NCBI GenBank assembly: GCA_964448135.1
Contig: CAYUVH010000057.1
Location: 36,819-100,818 of the forward strand
Source of the DNA: CAYUVH01 sp964448135
GTDB taxonomy: Bacteria > Verrucomicrobiota > Verrucomicrobiia > Limisphaerales > UBA8199
Direction of reading: 5' to 3'
DNA: 64,000 bases
The notes under the pieces are model-generated. The model was given only the letters and a program-made list of their open reading frames with translations. It was not told the DNA's origin and did not search any database. The position numbers were made by a program, and so were the translations under genes. Shown here in pieces: positions 17,295-26,467 of the stretch (positions are counted from its first letter, which is position 1; the number at the start of each line of letters is the position of its first letter).

Positions 17295-18599
17295 TCAGGG
17301 CAGCGTGCGGGCACGATAGAAGAGTTTCGGTGCCCCAACAGGCAGATTGGTTTGAAAGTCGATAGAGTATGCGGTGGGCTGGAGAATTGTGAGGCCCTGC
17401 CAATTGAGGAGGTTGGAGGAAGCTTGAACCTCGTACTGCCAGTCGGGATCGCCATTGAGCGTGAATTTGAACTGGCCTGCGCCGAGAAAACGAATCCGGT
17501 CGAGGGACGCGGAGCGGGCCGCGCCCAGGGGAACGAAGCGAAAATTGTGGATGATGACCTCGACCTCCTGATTGTCCGTCGGGGCGAGGCCGCTCATGAG
17601 CCAGAGGTTCAGCCGGACGTTTTCGTCGCCGGTGCGGGGGATGTCGAGGGTGTAGGTCCAGTTGGTGACGAGGTTGCCGGGCGCGGGATTATTCGTGAAA
17701 AACCCACGCTGGCTTTGAAAGGAGACCTGGTTGGTCTGCCAGACGAAAAGTTGGGTGGAGTTGGTTTGATTCGCCGGAACGGGATAACGGGCGAGATGGC
17801 CGGGGGGAATGTAGGGTTGGACGACGAATTGGGAGTTGTTGGAATCGCCGGCGTTGCCCCAGCGGGAGCATTCCACGTCAATTTCCCGGTACGTGTAAGC
17901 CGGGTCGTCACTCCAGGTGAAGAGGCCGAGAATGGCGTTGGGATTGAGATTGTCCACGCGGGAGGCGAGTTCAAAGCGGTAGCTGCCGTAGCCGAAGGTG
18001 CGGGCAGAGACGAGTTCGGCGCACTGCCATTGGTTCGAGCGATTGGTAATGCGCAGGTGGAGTTGGCCGAGGGCGTCGAGCCAGACGTTGTTGGTGCTGT
18101 CGGAGAAATAGTTTGGTCCGGGGCCGACCAGACCGGCGCTGGTTTTGACCCACCAATCGTAACCGGAGAAGTTGAGGAAGCGTACGCCGGGAGATGGGCG
18201 CGTTACGACGGCGCTGGCAATGGCGGAGGAGTAAAGATTCGTGGAAAGCGTGGAAGTGCCGAGGACACAGGCTTGGGTGAAGCTGGAAGGGACGAGGAAG
18301 GCGGCGATGCGGGTGGCGTTGGGATCGCCGCCGCCGGTGGTGATGTCGGCGTTCCAGCTGCCGTCGGGTTGAATGGTGGTCAGGGGCTGGCCGCAGGTGG
18401 GTTTGGTCACCCAGCCGTAGCCGGGAACAAAGATGAAGGCGGCCACGCGATACGAGGCGAACGTGACGCCGGAGACCAGTCCGGCGAGGTTGCTGGTTGT
18501 GCCGTAGGCGGGCAGATTCGTAATCACCAGGGACGGCGACGCGGCGGCTTGTCCGAGGGCGAGGAGCGCCAGGAAGATGGGTGGAATAAATCGCTGCAT
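17295..18599 (-). CDS. secreted GH16-like (concanavalin-fold) protein
   Basis: 434 aa from ATG 18599 with a signal peptide (MQRFIPPIFLALLALGQAAA); an upstream in-frame ATG at 18623 is possible. Residues about 30-140 look like a beta-rich domain. The centre carries 'YGSYRFELASRVDNL' and the GH16 catalytic signature E-I-D-V-E in 'YREIDVECSRWGNAG'. It may therefore hydrolyse or bind beta-glucans or galactans outside the cell. The last about 60 residues (YEVQASSNLLNWQGLTI ... FYRARTLP) form a module also seen at the end of the beta-helix protein at 62.6 kb. The recQ gene is divergent across a hairpin repeat. Confidence 0.75.
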   Translation of the reverse strand: MQRFIPPIFLALLALGQAAASPSLVITNLPAYGTTSNLAGLVSGVTFASYRVAAFIFVPGYGWVTKPTCGQPLTTIQPDGSWNADITTGGGDPNATRIAAFLVPSSFTQACVLGTSTLSTNLYSSAIASAVVTRPSPGVRFLNFSGYDWWVKTSAGLVGPGPNYFSDSTNNVWLDALGQLHLRITNRSNQWQCAELVSARTFGYGSYRFELASRVDNLNPNAILGLFTWSDDPAYTYREIDVECSRWGNAGDSNNSQFVVQPYIPPGHLARYPVPANQTNSTQLFVWQTNQVSFQSQRGFFTNNPAPGNLVTNWTYTLDIPRTGDENVRLNLWLMSGLAPTDNQEVEVIIHNFRFVPLGAARSASLDRIRFLGAGQFKFTLNGDPDWQYEVQASSNLLNWQGLTILQPTAYSIDFQTNLPVGAPKLFYRARTLP

Positions 18600-18653
18600 C
18601 ACGGCCACGGCGAACAATAGCATTTTTGGTTGGCTGCTGGAGAGCCTTTATTT

Positions 18654-18723
18654 GGAGCGCCCCTCTCTGAACGGGCGAGTCTTTGAGGACATGGAAAAAT
18701 GCCCGTTCGGAGACGGGCGCTCC
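18654..18723 (+). repeat. hairpin repeat, GGAGCGCCC family, copy 1
   Basis: Arms at 18654-18676 (GGAGCGCCCCTCTCTGAACG...) and 18701-18723 (ending GACGGGCGCTCC) are inverted with about two mismatches and enclose 24 bases. The same arms occur as perfect 27-mers at 39955-40026. It lies between the divergent GH16-like gene and recQ. It could fold in RNA or mark an interspersed element. Confidence 0.75.
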
Positions 18724-18764
18724 GAATATGTGCTTCCAAGCAGCGGTTTGGGTTCGGTAGATTC

Positions 18765-20942
18765 ATGGCGGTGGAAGCGAAGTTACTAGGATTGCTCAAG
18801 GAATACTTTGGGTTCTCGTCGTTCCGGCCGTTGCAACGGGAAATCATTACCGATGCATTGGCGGGCCGGGACACCTTCGCCCTCTTGCCGACGGGTGGCG
18901 GCAAGTCGCTGTGTTTTCAATTGCCCGCACTGGCGCAGCCGGGGCTTACGCTCGTCGTCTCGCCGCTCATCGCGCTGATGAAGGACCAGGTGGATGCCTT
19001 GCAGGCGAGTGGAGTGCCGGCCACATTTCTGAATTCTTCGCTCGCCGCTGGCGAATCGCGGCCACGGCTGCGGGGGTTGCATCAGGGAGAATACCGGCTC
19101 CTGTATGTCGCGCCGGAACGGTTGATGTTGTCGGGGTTTTTGGAGGATCTGAAGAAGTGGAACGTCAAGCTGGTGGCGATTGACGAGGCGCATTGCATCA
19201 GTGAATGGGGACACGATTTCCGGCCCGAATACCGGCAACTGGCCGGCCTGCGCGACAAACTGCCGGGCACCACGTTTATGGCGCTCACGGCGACGGCGAC
19301 CAACCGCGTGCGCGATGATATCGTCAAGCAGCTCAAGCTGAAAAACCCGTCGTGTTACGTGGCGAGCTTTAATCGGCCGAACCTGACTTACCGCGTGGCG
19401 GGGAAGCAGAAGGCGTACGATCAGTTGTTGAAATTCCTGCGGGCGCGGAAGGGGGAGAGCGGGATTATTTATTGCCAGGCGCGCAAGACGGCGGAGAGCA
19501 TTGCGGAACGGCTGGATGAGGACGGGATCAAGGCGCGGCCGTATCACGCGGGGCTCACACCGAAGCAACGCTCGGAGAACCAGGAGCTTTTCCTGCGTGA
19601 CGAGGTGAAGGTGGTGTGCGCGACGATTGCCTTCGGGATGGGCATCAACAAGCCCAACGTCCGCTATGTGATTCATTACGATCTGCCGAAGAACATCGAA
19701 GGGTATTACCAGGAGACCGGGCGCGCTGGGCGTGATGGGCTGCCGAGCGAGTGTGTGCTGTTGTTCAGCGCGGGCGATGTCATCAAGCAAAAGCGGTTCA
19801 TCGAGGAAAAGCCCGATCCGCAGGAGCAGAAGATTGCGCGTGAGCAATTGGAGCGGATGGTGCATTACGCGGAGGATCGGCACTGCCGGCGACGGGATTT
19901 GCTGAAGTATTTTGGCGAGGATTACGCGGAGGACAATTGCGGCGGTTGCGATAATTGCAATGCGCCGCGGGACACTTATGACGGGACGCTGGCGGCGCAG
20001 AAGTTTTTGTCGTGCGTGTACCGCGTGAAACAGGCGAGCAATTTCGATTTCGGGATGAATCACATCGCCGAGGTTTTGACGGGCGCGGACACGGAGAATG
20101 TGCGCAAGCGCGCTCACGAGAAGCTGTCCACGTATGGCATCGGCAAGGAACACGGGAAGCAGGATTGGAAAGTGATCGGGCGGGAATTGGCACGGCTGGG
20201 CTTTGTGCTGCAATCCTCCGACCAATACAGCGTAGTATCGCTGACGGCGGAGGGGCTGGCGGCGCTGAAGGACCGGCGGAAGATCATGCTGACGCGCGCG
20301 GCGGCGGCAACAAGTTCCCGTGCGCATAGCGCCGGTGAGATAGCGTGCGACGAAGCGTTGTTTGAGAAGTTGCGGAGTCTGCGGAAGATGTTGGCGGATG
20401 AACGCAGCGTGCCGCCGTACATTGTGTTTTCGGATGTGGCGCTGCGGCAGATGGCCCGGCTGTATCCGGCGACGGAAGCTGACTTCGCGCGAATCAGCGG
20501 GGTGGGTGAGAAGAAGCTGCGGGAGTTCGGGCGCGTGTTTTTGGCGACGATCGCCGGCTATCTGGACACGAACCCGCGGCAGATGTTTGCGGATGAGGCA
20601 TTCGACGCGCCCTCGCGGCGAACGGAAAAGACAGCGCCCGGTGATGCCGCGGCCCAAACGTTGCGCCGGTTTCGGAATGGGGAATCGGTGCCGGAGATCG
20701 CGGCCGGGCGCGGAGTTACGACCGGGACGATTTATGGCCACCTGGCGAGTGCGATAGAGGGCGGGGAGGACGTGGATATCTCCCAGTTTGTCAGCGAACC
20801 GGAGAAAAGGGAGATCGAGGCGGCGTGTCGCAAGTTGGGGAAGGTGGGGTTGACGCCGATCTTTCAGGAGCTGGGTGGGAGGGTTACGTACGATCAGATA
20901 AAGCTGGTACGAGCCGCGTTGATGCGGCGAAGCGCCGACTGA
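18765..20942 (+). CDS. recQ: ATP-dependent DNA helicase RecQ
   Basis: 725 aa from ATG 18765. An earlier in-frame ATG (18699) lies inside the hairpin repeat and was rejected. Helicase core: 'FRPLQREII', Walker A 'LLPTGGGKSLCFQLPA', DEAH box with aromatic loop 'DEAHCISEWGHDFRPEY', motif V 'VVCATIAFGMGINKPNVR' and 'QETGRAGRDG'. The zinc-binding Cys of the RQC region are seen in 'CRRRDLLKYF' and 'NCGGCDNCN'. An HRDC domain starts near 'LFEKLRSLRKMLADE'. The C-terminal helix-turn-helix (GVTTGTIYGHLASAIEGGE) is the RecQ-associated HTH_40 type. It unwinds recombination and repair intermediates 3' to 5'. Confidence 0.95.
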   Translation: MAVEAKLLGLLKEYFGFSSFRPLQREIITDALAGRDTFALLPTGGGKSLCFQLPALAQPGLTLVVSPLIALMKDQVDALQASGVPATFLNSSLAAGESRPRLRGLHQGEYRLLYVAPERLMLSGFLEDLKKWNVKLVAIDEAHCISEWGHDFRPEYRQLAGLRDKLPGTTFMALTATATNRVRDDIVKQLKLKNPSCYVASFNRPNLTYRVAGKQKAYDQLLKFLRARKGESGIIYCQARKTAESIAERLDEDGIKARPYHAGLTPKQRSENQELFLRDEVKVVCATIAFGMGINKPNVRYVIHYDLPKNIEGYYQETGRAGRDGLPSECVLLFSAGDVIKQKRFIEEKPDPQEQKIAREQLERMVHYAEDRHCRRRDLLKYFGEDYAEDNCGGCDNCNAPRDTYDGTLAAQKFLSCVYRVKQASNFDFGMNHIAEVLTGADTENVRKRAHEKLSTYGIGKEHGKQDWKVIGRELARLGFVLQSSDQYSVVSLTAEGLAALKDRRKIMLTRAAAATSSRAHSAGEIACDEALFEKLRSLRKMLADERSVPPYIVFSDVALRQMARLYPATEADFARISGVGEKKLREFGRVFLATIAGYLDTNPRQMFADEAFDAPSRRTEKTAPGDAAAQTLRRFRNGESVPEIAAGRGVTTGTIYGHLASAIEGGEDVDISQFVSEPEKREIEAACRKLGKVGLTPIFQELGGRVTYDQIKLVRAALMRRSAD

Positions 20943-21031
20943 AATACTGTTCCCTCCTTGTAACATCATCCTCGCAAATACGCTCCGGCTTTATTTGCCG
21001 GCGCGAAAACTCCTCCGCGCGCCAGCGCTGC

Positions 21032-21098
21032 CCTCTCTGTGCCTCCGTGTCTTTGTGGCTTAAGTCTTTCTCAGAAGAAATGAACCACAGAGAGAAAA
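21032..21098 (+). repeat. CTCTCTGTG / CACAGAGAG word repeat between recQ and alaS
   Basis: Between the convergent genes the sequence runs CCTCTCTGTGCCTCCGTGTC...TTGTGGCTTAAG and then AACCACAGAGAGAAAA, an imperfect inverted arrangement. This wording recurs between genes in several environmental phyla (recalled, not checked). It may act as a bidirectional terminator. Confidence 0.5.
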
Positions 21099-21111
21099 GT
21101 CTTTAACTTGT

Positions 21112-24048
21112 TTAACCCAGCAGCGTCCGCGCCTTGGCCAGGGCCTCGTCGAGTTTGGAGAGGTCTTTGCCGCCGCCGCGGGCGTTGTCGGGTTTGCCGC
21201 CGCCTTTGCCGCCGACGATGGGGGCGATGGTTTGGATGATCTTGCCGGCCTGGACTTGTTTGGTGAAGTCGGGGGAGACGGCGGCGATCAATGAGACGGC
21301 GCCGTTGGCGGAGCCTCCGAGGACGATGACGCCTTTGAAATGGCCTTTGAGGGCGTCGGTGACGGACTGGACGAAGTCGCCGTCGGCGGTGCCGAGGTTT
21401 TCGATGATGGCGGGGGTGGAGCCGATGGTTTGGGATTTGGCGGTCAGGCTCTTTGCGAATTCGGCGGCCTGCTTTTGGTTGAGGGACTTGAGTTGTTTCT
21501 CGAGGTCCTTTTGCTGGGACAGGAGGGACTCGATTTTCTTTTCGAGTTCGCCGATGGGCGTGTTGAGTTTGCCGGCCAAGGTGCGGATGAGGTTCAGTTC
21601 CTGGTTGGACTTTTGGTAGGCGGCGAGGCCGGAGATGGCTTCGATGCGGCGGACGCCGGCGGAGGTGGCAGCTTCTGAGACAATGCGAAAGAGGCCGAGC
21701 TCGCCGGTGGCGCGGGTGTGGGTGCCGCCGCAGAGCTCCATGGAGTAGCCGTCGAGCGCGGGCTTGCCGTTTCCGTCAATGTGGCCGCCGATCTGGACGA
21801 CGCGGACGGTGTCGCCGTATTTCTCGCCGAAGGCCTGCATGATTTCCTTTCGGGATTTGACTTCGGCGTACGGAACCTCAGTCCAGCCGACGGGCGCGTT
21901 TTCCAGGATGCGTTCGTTGACGAGTTTTTCGACGTCGGCGATTTGCTCTGGGGTCAGGGCGGCGGAGTTGAAATCGAAGGTGAGTTTTTCAGGACCAACG
22001 TAGGAGCCCTTTTGGGTGGCGTCTTTGCTGACGACTTCGTGCAGGGCCCAGTGGAGCAGGTGGGTGACGGTGTGGTGGCGCTGGATGGCGTTGCGGCGCG
22101 GGCGATCCACGATGAGGGTGGCGGTGGAGCCGACAGCGGGGGCGTCGAGGATTTCCGATTTCCGATTTCCGATTTCGGATTCCAGGAAATGCAACCACGT
22201 ATTTCCAGATTTTTGGGTGGTGGCGATGCGCCAGAGCTGGCCGTTGGCGCTGAGTTCGCCGCTGTCGCCGACCTGGCCGCCCATTTCGGCGTAGAGCGGG
22301 GACGAGTCTAGGATGACGGCGGTTTTGTCTTTTACGGAGACGACTTCGAGCACCTTGGCGGGGGCTTCGAGGTTGTTGTAGCCGATGAAGTGAGTGGGCG
22401 TGGTGGTCTCGATTTGGGAGAGTTCGATGACCTGCTTTTTCTGCGAGGCGCGGGCGCGAGCCTTTTGCTCTTCCATCAATTTGTCGAAGCCTTGGACATC
22501 AACGATCAGACCTTTCTCTCGAGCCATCAATTGAGTCAGGTCCAAGGGAAAACCGTAGGTGTCATAAAGTTGGAAGGCAAAATCTCCAGTGACCGTTCTC
22601 GTCCATTTTCCTTGAGAGTCCTTCTTCGTTGACACTTGAGGTATCTCTGTTCTCTGCCCGTCAGAGAAAACCTCCACCATGCTCGTTACCACACCTTGGG
22701 TTCCGGGTGCATACGCCAATGCGGATTCGTAATTCGCTTTTTCGAACAGTTCGATACCGCGATCCAATGTTTTGTTAAACGCCTCTTCCTCCAAGGCGAT
22801 TATTTCCTCTACCTTATTGCGGTGAGTGCGGAGTTCGGGGAATACGCGGCCCATTTTCTCGACCAGTACGTCAACGAGTTTATAGAAGAACGGCTCCGTG
22901 AATCCGAGGGTGCGGCCGTAGCGAACGGCCCGACGCAGAATGCGTCGAAGGACATAATTGCGGCCCGTATTGCCGGGTTGAATGCCGTCGGCGATGCTGA
23001 AGCTTAGGGTGCGAAGGTGATCGGCTATGACACGGAAGGCGACATCAATTTTTTCCTGCTCGGTTTCGCCGGTGCTTCCGGGCGCCGGAAGAGTGGCAGT
23101 GTATTTCTTTCGGCTCATCTTCTCCAGGCTGTCGAAGATGGGACGAAAAATGTCCGTCTCGTAGTTCGAGATGATTTTCGTGAAATCAGTGAAGTTCTTC
23201 GTGCATTGGATAATCCCGCTCACGCGCTCAAAACCCATGCCGGTATCCACGTGCTTTGCAGGCAATGGAACGAAACGCTGACGCCAATCGACGCCGGCTT
23301 TTGCGTTTGGCTTCGTCATCTTGGCCGCTTCTTCGGGGCCATCGGGTTCGGCGTTGAACTGGATGAAGACGAGGTTCCAGATTTCGATGCAGCGGGCGTC
23401 GCCTTTGTTGACGAGGCTGCCTTTGGTGTCGCCGTTAGGGGTGAGGTCCACGTGGATTTCGCTGCACGGGCCGCAGGGGCCGGTGTCGCCCATCATCCAG
23501 AAGTTGTCCTTTTTGTTGCCGTTGACGATGTGGACTTTGGGATCCAGCCCGGCGGCGCGGAATTTCTCGGCCCAGAAATCGTAAGCTTCCTGGTCGAATT
23601 CGCTGGGGTCGCCGATGGATTTGTCGGGGGAATAGACCGTGGCGTAGAGCCGGTTCTTGGGAAACTTCCAGACTTCGGTGATGAGTTCCCAGGCCCATTC
23701 GATGGCTTCCTTCTTGAAGTAATCGCCGAAGGACCAGTTGCCGAGCATCTCGAAGAAAGTGTGGTGATACGTGTCGAGGCCGACGTCTTCGAGGTCGTTG
23801 TGCTTGCCGCCGGCGCGGATGCATTTTTGGGTGTCGGCGGCGCGGGTGTCCGAGCCGGGGACGGCGCCGGGCCATTTGGAGACGTCGGCGGCGCGCTGGC
23901 CGAGGAAGATGGGCACGAACTGGTTCATGCCCGCGTTCGTGAAGAGGAGGTTCGGCGAATCAGGCAACAGGCTCGAGGAAGGCACGATGGTGTGGCCCTT
24001 GGAGCGGAAGAAGTCGAGGTAGGATTGGCGGATTTCGGTGCTGGTCAT
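21112..24048 (-). CDS. alaS: alanyl-tRNA synthetase
   Basis: 978 aa, near 100 longer than E. coli AlaS. The class II catalytic domain has 'FFRSKGHTIVPSSSLLPD', 'LFTNAGMNQFVPIFLG' and 'PCGPCSEIHVDL'. The editing domain has 'RHHTVTHLLHWALHEV' (HxxxH) and 'MELCGGTHTRATGELG'. A C-Ala coiled coil (about residues 800-850) and a Gly-rich tail 'GGKGGGKPDNARGGGKD' follow. It charges tRNA-Ala and clears mischarged Ser/Gly. Extra length comes from inserts such as residues about 480-510 and a word-repeat insert (ESEIGNRKSEI, near 622-633). Convergent with recQ. Confidence 0.97.
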   Translation of the reverse strand: MTSTEIRQSYLDFFRSKGHTIVPSSSLLPDSPNLLFTNAGMNQFVPIFLGQRAADVSKWPGAVPGSDTRAADTQKCIRAGGKHNDLEDVGLDTYHHTFFEMLGNWSFGDYFKKEAIEWAWELITEVWKFPKNRLYATVYSPDKSIGDPSEFDQEAYDFWAEKFRAAGLDPKVHIVNGNKKDNFWMMGDTGPCGPCSEIHVDLTPNGDTKGSLVNKGDARCIEIWNLVFIQFNAEPDGPEEAAKMTKPNAKAGVDWRQRFVPLPAKHVDTGMGFERVSGIIQCTKNFTDFTKIISNYETDIFRPIFDSLEKMSRKKYTATLPAPGSTGETEQEKIDVAFRVIADHLRTLSFSIADGIQPGNTGRNYVLRRILRRAVRYGRTLGFTEPFFYKLVDVLVEKMGRVFPELRTHRNKVEEIIALEEEAFNKTLDRGIELFEKANYESALAYAPGTQGVVTSMVEVFSDGQRTEIPQVSTKKDSQGKWTRTVTGDFAFQLYDTYGFPLDLTQLMAREKGLIVDVQGFDKLMEEQKARARASQKKQVIELSQIETTTPTHFIGYNNLEAPAKVLEVVSVKDKTAVILDSSPLYAEMGGQVGDSGELSANGQLWRIATTQKSGNTWLHFLESEIGNRKSEILDAPAVGSTATLIVDRPRRNAIQRHHTVTHLLHWALHEVVSKDATQKGSYVGPEKLTFDFNSAALTPEQIADVEKLVNERILENAPVGWTEVPYAEVKSRKEIMQAFGEKYGDTVRVVQIGGHIDGNGKPALDGYSMELCGGTHTRATGELGLFRIVSEAATSAGVRRIEAISGLAAYQKSNQELNLIRTLAGKLNTPIGELEKKIESLLSQQKDLEKQLKSLNQKQAAEFAKSLTAKSQTIGSTPAIIENLGTADGDFVQSVTDALKGHFKGVIVLGGSANGAVSLIAAVSPDFTKQVQAGKIIQTIAPIVGGKGGGKPDNARGGGKDLSKLDEALAKARTLLG
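22151..22183 (-). repeat. TTTCCGATTTCCGA word repeat inside alaS
   Basis: A 7-base word, ATTTCCG, is repeated about four times and then degenerates (ATTTCGGATTCC). On the coding strand it reads E-S-E-I-G-N-R-K-S-E-I just before the editing domain, where AlaS proteins normally have a short loop. Confidence 0.7.
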
Positions 24049-25066
24049 GGGGGCTAAGAAAGCGTTATGCGATAAAATGCGTTATGATCGTCAGATAATC
24101 GTTGGGCGACAGGCGCCCGAAGGCAGGCAAATTGGACCTGGCCCTGTTTTGTCGTGCGATCGCAGCGACAGCCCTTGGAAAATAGCTGAATTTGGGTTGG
24201 GGAGGCGAGTGGAAGTTTTTTGGGGCAGGTTGCAGCCGGGCGGTTGGGATGCGGTTCGGCGAACCAGGGGTTGCTGCTCTCGTCCGCCTCCGTTGAAGCT
24301 CTGGCGGACAGGCCGTCGCGCCCGGAAAAATTTTTCTGGTTTGATTGGGTTTGCCAGGGCCTGTTTGTTGGGGTTTTTGGTTTGCATTTGGGTTTGCCGA
24401 TTGGTTTGCGAGGAGGCTGGCATTCGGTTTGCGGGAGGTTTGATTGCGGAGGCTGTGGGATGCGGAAAGTGAATTGGCCCGGAGAGGGCGTAGGGGGATG
24501 GACTGTGGGGCCCCCGATTTTTTGACTGATTTAGGTTTGATCCGTCTTCGCTCCGCTTCGACGCGACAGGCCAGGTTGGACAGCGGGGGTTTTTGGTTTT
24601 ACGGGAGCTACGACCCGAGGATTGATGAAGGGGTGACGCAGGGCGGACGCAGGATTGACTGAGGGTTGACCAGGGAGGGGCCAAAGGGACCGAAGGGACG
24701 CAAGAGACCGGGGACGAGTGGGACGAGTGGGACGGGGGAAATGCGCGAGGGCGCGGGGTGACGCTGACTTTGTCTGAACTCCGTATCATGGTCTCGATCC
24801 TCCTTGGTGCGGCGGGTGTTGCCGCGACGGGACGTGCCCGTCACGGATGCAGTGTAGCACAGATGTGGGCAAGGCAAGATCAAAAAAACGCAAAGGGCGA
24901 AAGGCGCGAAGACGCGGAGAAAGGCGGAAAGAATTTAACCACGGATTTCGCGGAAGGCACGGATGGGAGGAGGCAGGAGGAAAGGATTAGGATTACGAGT
25001 AGGATTAGGAGGAGGAAGAGGTTATGGGCTTGTCAGGGGGGAGGGGCGGGGATAAACCGAGTTCAT
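24049..25066 (+). repeat. 1-kb intergenic mosaic of word repeats
   Basis: No credible gene between alaS and the next oxidoreductase. A minus-strand frame at 24091-24789 exists only because of low complexity. Repeat blocks: 24337-24444 (irregular GGTTTGC/GGTTTG words), 24539-24570 (short form of the 34-bp element), 24677-24709 (GGGAC/GAAGGGACG words), 24711-24734 (GGGACGAGT x3), 24888-24928 (CGCAAAGGGCGAAAGGCGCG), 24935-24971 (AACCACGGATTTCGCGGAAG) and 24982-25012 (GGATTAGGATTACGAGTAGG). The block probably also contains the alaS promoter near 24049-24110. Confidence 0.6.
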
Positions 25067-26398
25067 ATGAATCGCCGGACGTTTTTGAAGGTTGGGGCGG
25101 CGGGGGTGGCCATGACGGCCATTGGAGGGTTTGCCGCGGATGTGCCTGGAGCCAAGAAGCGCGTGGGGTTGATTGGGTGCGGGTGGTACGGGAAGAGTGA
25201 TTTGTTGCGGTTGATCCAGGTGTCGCCGGTGGAGGTGGTGTCGCTGTGCGACGTGGATAAACGGATGCTGGAGAACGCGGCGGAGGTGGTGAGCACGCGG
25301 CAGGCTTCGAAGCGGAAGCCGCGGATGTTTTCGGATTATCGCGAGATGCTGAAGGAGCGGGACCTGGAGATTGTGCTGGTGGGGACGCCGGACCATTGGC
25401 ATGCGCTGCCGATGATCGCGGCAGTGGAGGCGGGCGCGGATGTTTATGTGCAGAAACCGATCAGCGTGGATATCGCCGAGGGTCAGGCGATGGTGGCGGC
25501 GGCGCGGAAGCACAAGCGCGTGGTGCAGGTGGGGACGCAACGGCGGAGCACGCCGCATTTGATTCAGGCGCGAGAGATCATTCGCGAGGGGAAGCTGGGG
25601 AAGATCGCGCATGTGGATATCTACTCGTACGGGGGCGGAGGCGGAAAGGACCAGGAGGATACGTCGCCGCCGGAATATTTGGATTGGGAGATGTGGACGG
25701 GGCCGGCGCCGATGCGACCGTATAATCCGATGAAGCATCCGCGCGGGTGGCGGCAGTTCATGGAGTATGGGAATGGAACGATGGGCGACCTGGGGATTCA
25801 CATGCTGGACCTGGTGCGGTGGACGATGGGGCTGGGCGCGCCGAAGAGTGTGAGTTCGAACGGCGGGATTTACGTGTGGAAGAATCGGAAGCCAAACATT
25901 TCGGATACGCAGACGGCGATTTTTGAGTTCGACGGGTTGGAGGTGGTGTGGCAGCACCGGCGTTGGGGGCAGGTGCCGGACCCGAAGTATCCATGGGCGA
26001 CGACGTTTTGGGGCGAGAAGGGGATGATGAAGGCGAGCATCAACAGTTTTGATTTCACGCCGAAGGACGGCGGCGAGCCGATACATGGCGAGGCGCGGCC
26101 GGAGTATGACAAGTATCCGGAGGATGAAGGCGAAAAGGAGCTCGAGAAGAATGTGGCGCCGGCGATTCGGGCGCATATGCGGGATTTTCTGGCGAACATC
26201 GAGTCGCGCGGGAAGCCGGTGGCGGATATCGAGCAGGGGTATATTTCGACGACCGGGTGTATTCTGGCGAATATGTCCATGAAGCTGGGGCGGAGTTTGA
26301 AGTGGGATCAGGAGAAGGGAATGATTGTGGGGGATAAGGAGGCGGAGGCGGCGATGAAGAGGATGTACCGGGCGCCGTGGGTGCATCCGGGGGCGTGA
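25067..26398 (+). CDS. Tat-exported Gfo/Idh/MocA family oxidoreductase
   Basis: 443 aa from ATG 25067, which begins the Tat signal 'MNRRTFLKVGAAGVAMTAIG'. The open frame continues 103 codons upstream only through word repeats and was trimmed. 'RVGLIGCGWYGKSDLL' is the dinucleotide-binding turn. 'VGTPDHWHALPMIAAV' and 'DVYVQKPISVDIAEGQ' are family motifs, with Gln in place of the usual Glu of EKP. 'GNGTMGDLGIHMLDLVRW' lies in the C-terminal domain. Substrate unknown. A CCAAGGACC-type tail starts right after the stop. Confidence 0.87.
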   Translation: MNRRTFLKVGAAGVAMTAIGGFAADVPGAKKRVGLIGCGWYGKSDLLRLIQVSPVEVVSLCDVDKRMLENAAEVVSTRQASKRKPRMFSDYREMLKERDLEIVLVGTPDHWHALPMIAAVEAGADVYVQKPISVDIAEGQAMVAAARKHKRVVQVGTQRRSTPHLIQAREIIREGKLGKIAHVDIYSYGGGGGKDQEDTSPPEYLDWEMWTGPAPMRPYNPMKHPRGWRQFMEYGNGTMGDLGIHMLDLVRWTMGLGAPKSVSSNGGIYVWKNRKPNISDTQTAIFEFDGLEVVWQHRRWGQVPDPKYPWATTFWGEKGMMKASINSFDFTPKDGGEPIHGEARPEYDKYPEDEGEKELEKNVAPAIRAHMRDFLANIESRGKPVADIEQGYISTTGCILANMSMKLGRSLKWDQEKGMIVGDKEAEAAMKRMYRAPWVHPGA

Positions 26399-26400
26399 AG

Positions 26401-26457
26401 AAAAGCTCCAAGAACCAAGGACCAAGGACCAGATAAGGACCAAATCCCAAGCTCCAC
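26401..26457 (+). repeat. CCAAGGACC word repeat, copy 1
   Basis: Begins AAAAGCTCCAAGAACCAAGG two bases after the stop codon of the oxidoreductase and continues with degenerate AAGGACC words. Nearly the same wording follows the stops at 29644 and 31807. Confidence 0.7.
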
Positions 26458-26467
26458 GGGTTTACAT

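Noticed and set aside
17352..18620. 422-codon frame antisense to the GH16-like gene
   Set aside because: Gly/Glu/Val-rich shadow; the minus strand has a signal peptide and the E-I-D-V-E signature.
18786..20969. 727-codon frame antisense to recQ
   Set aside because: Complete helicase motifs on the plus strand; the antisense product is Arg/His/Pro-rich without domains.
24091..24789. 232-codon minus-strand open frame in the alaS upstream spacer
   Set aside because: Translation is low-complexity (Pro/Ser, Gln/Asn/Lys words) and follows repeat blocks; no domain or ribosome site.
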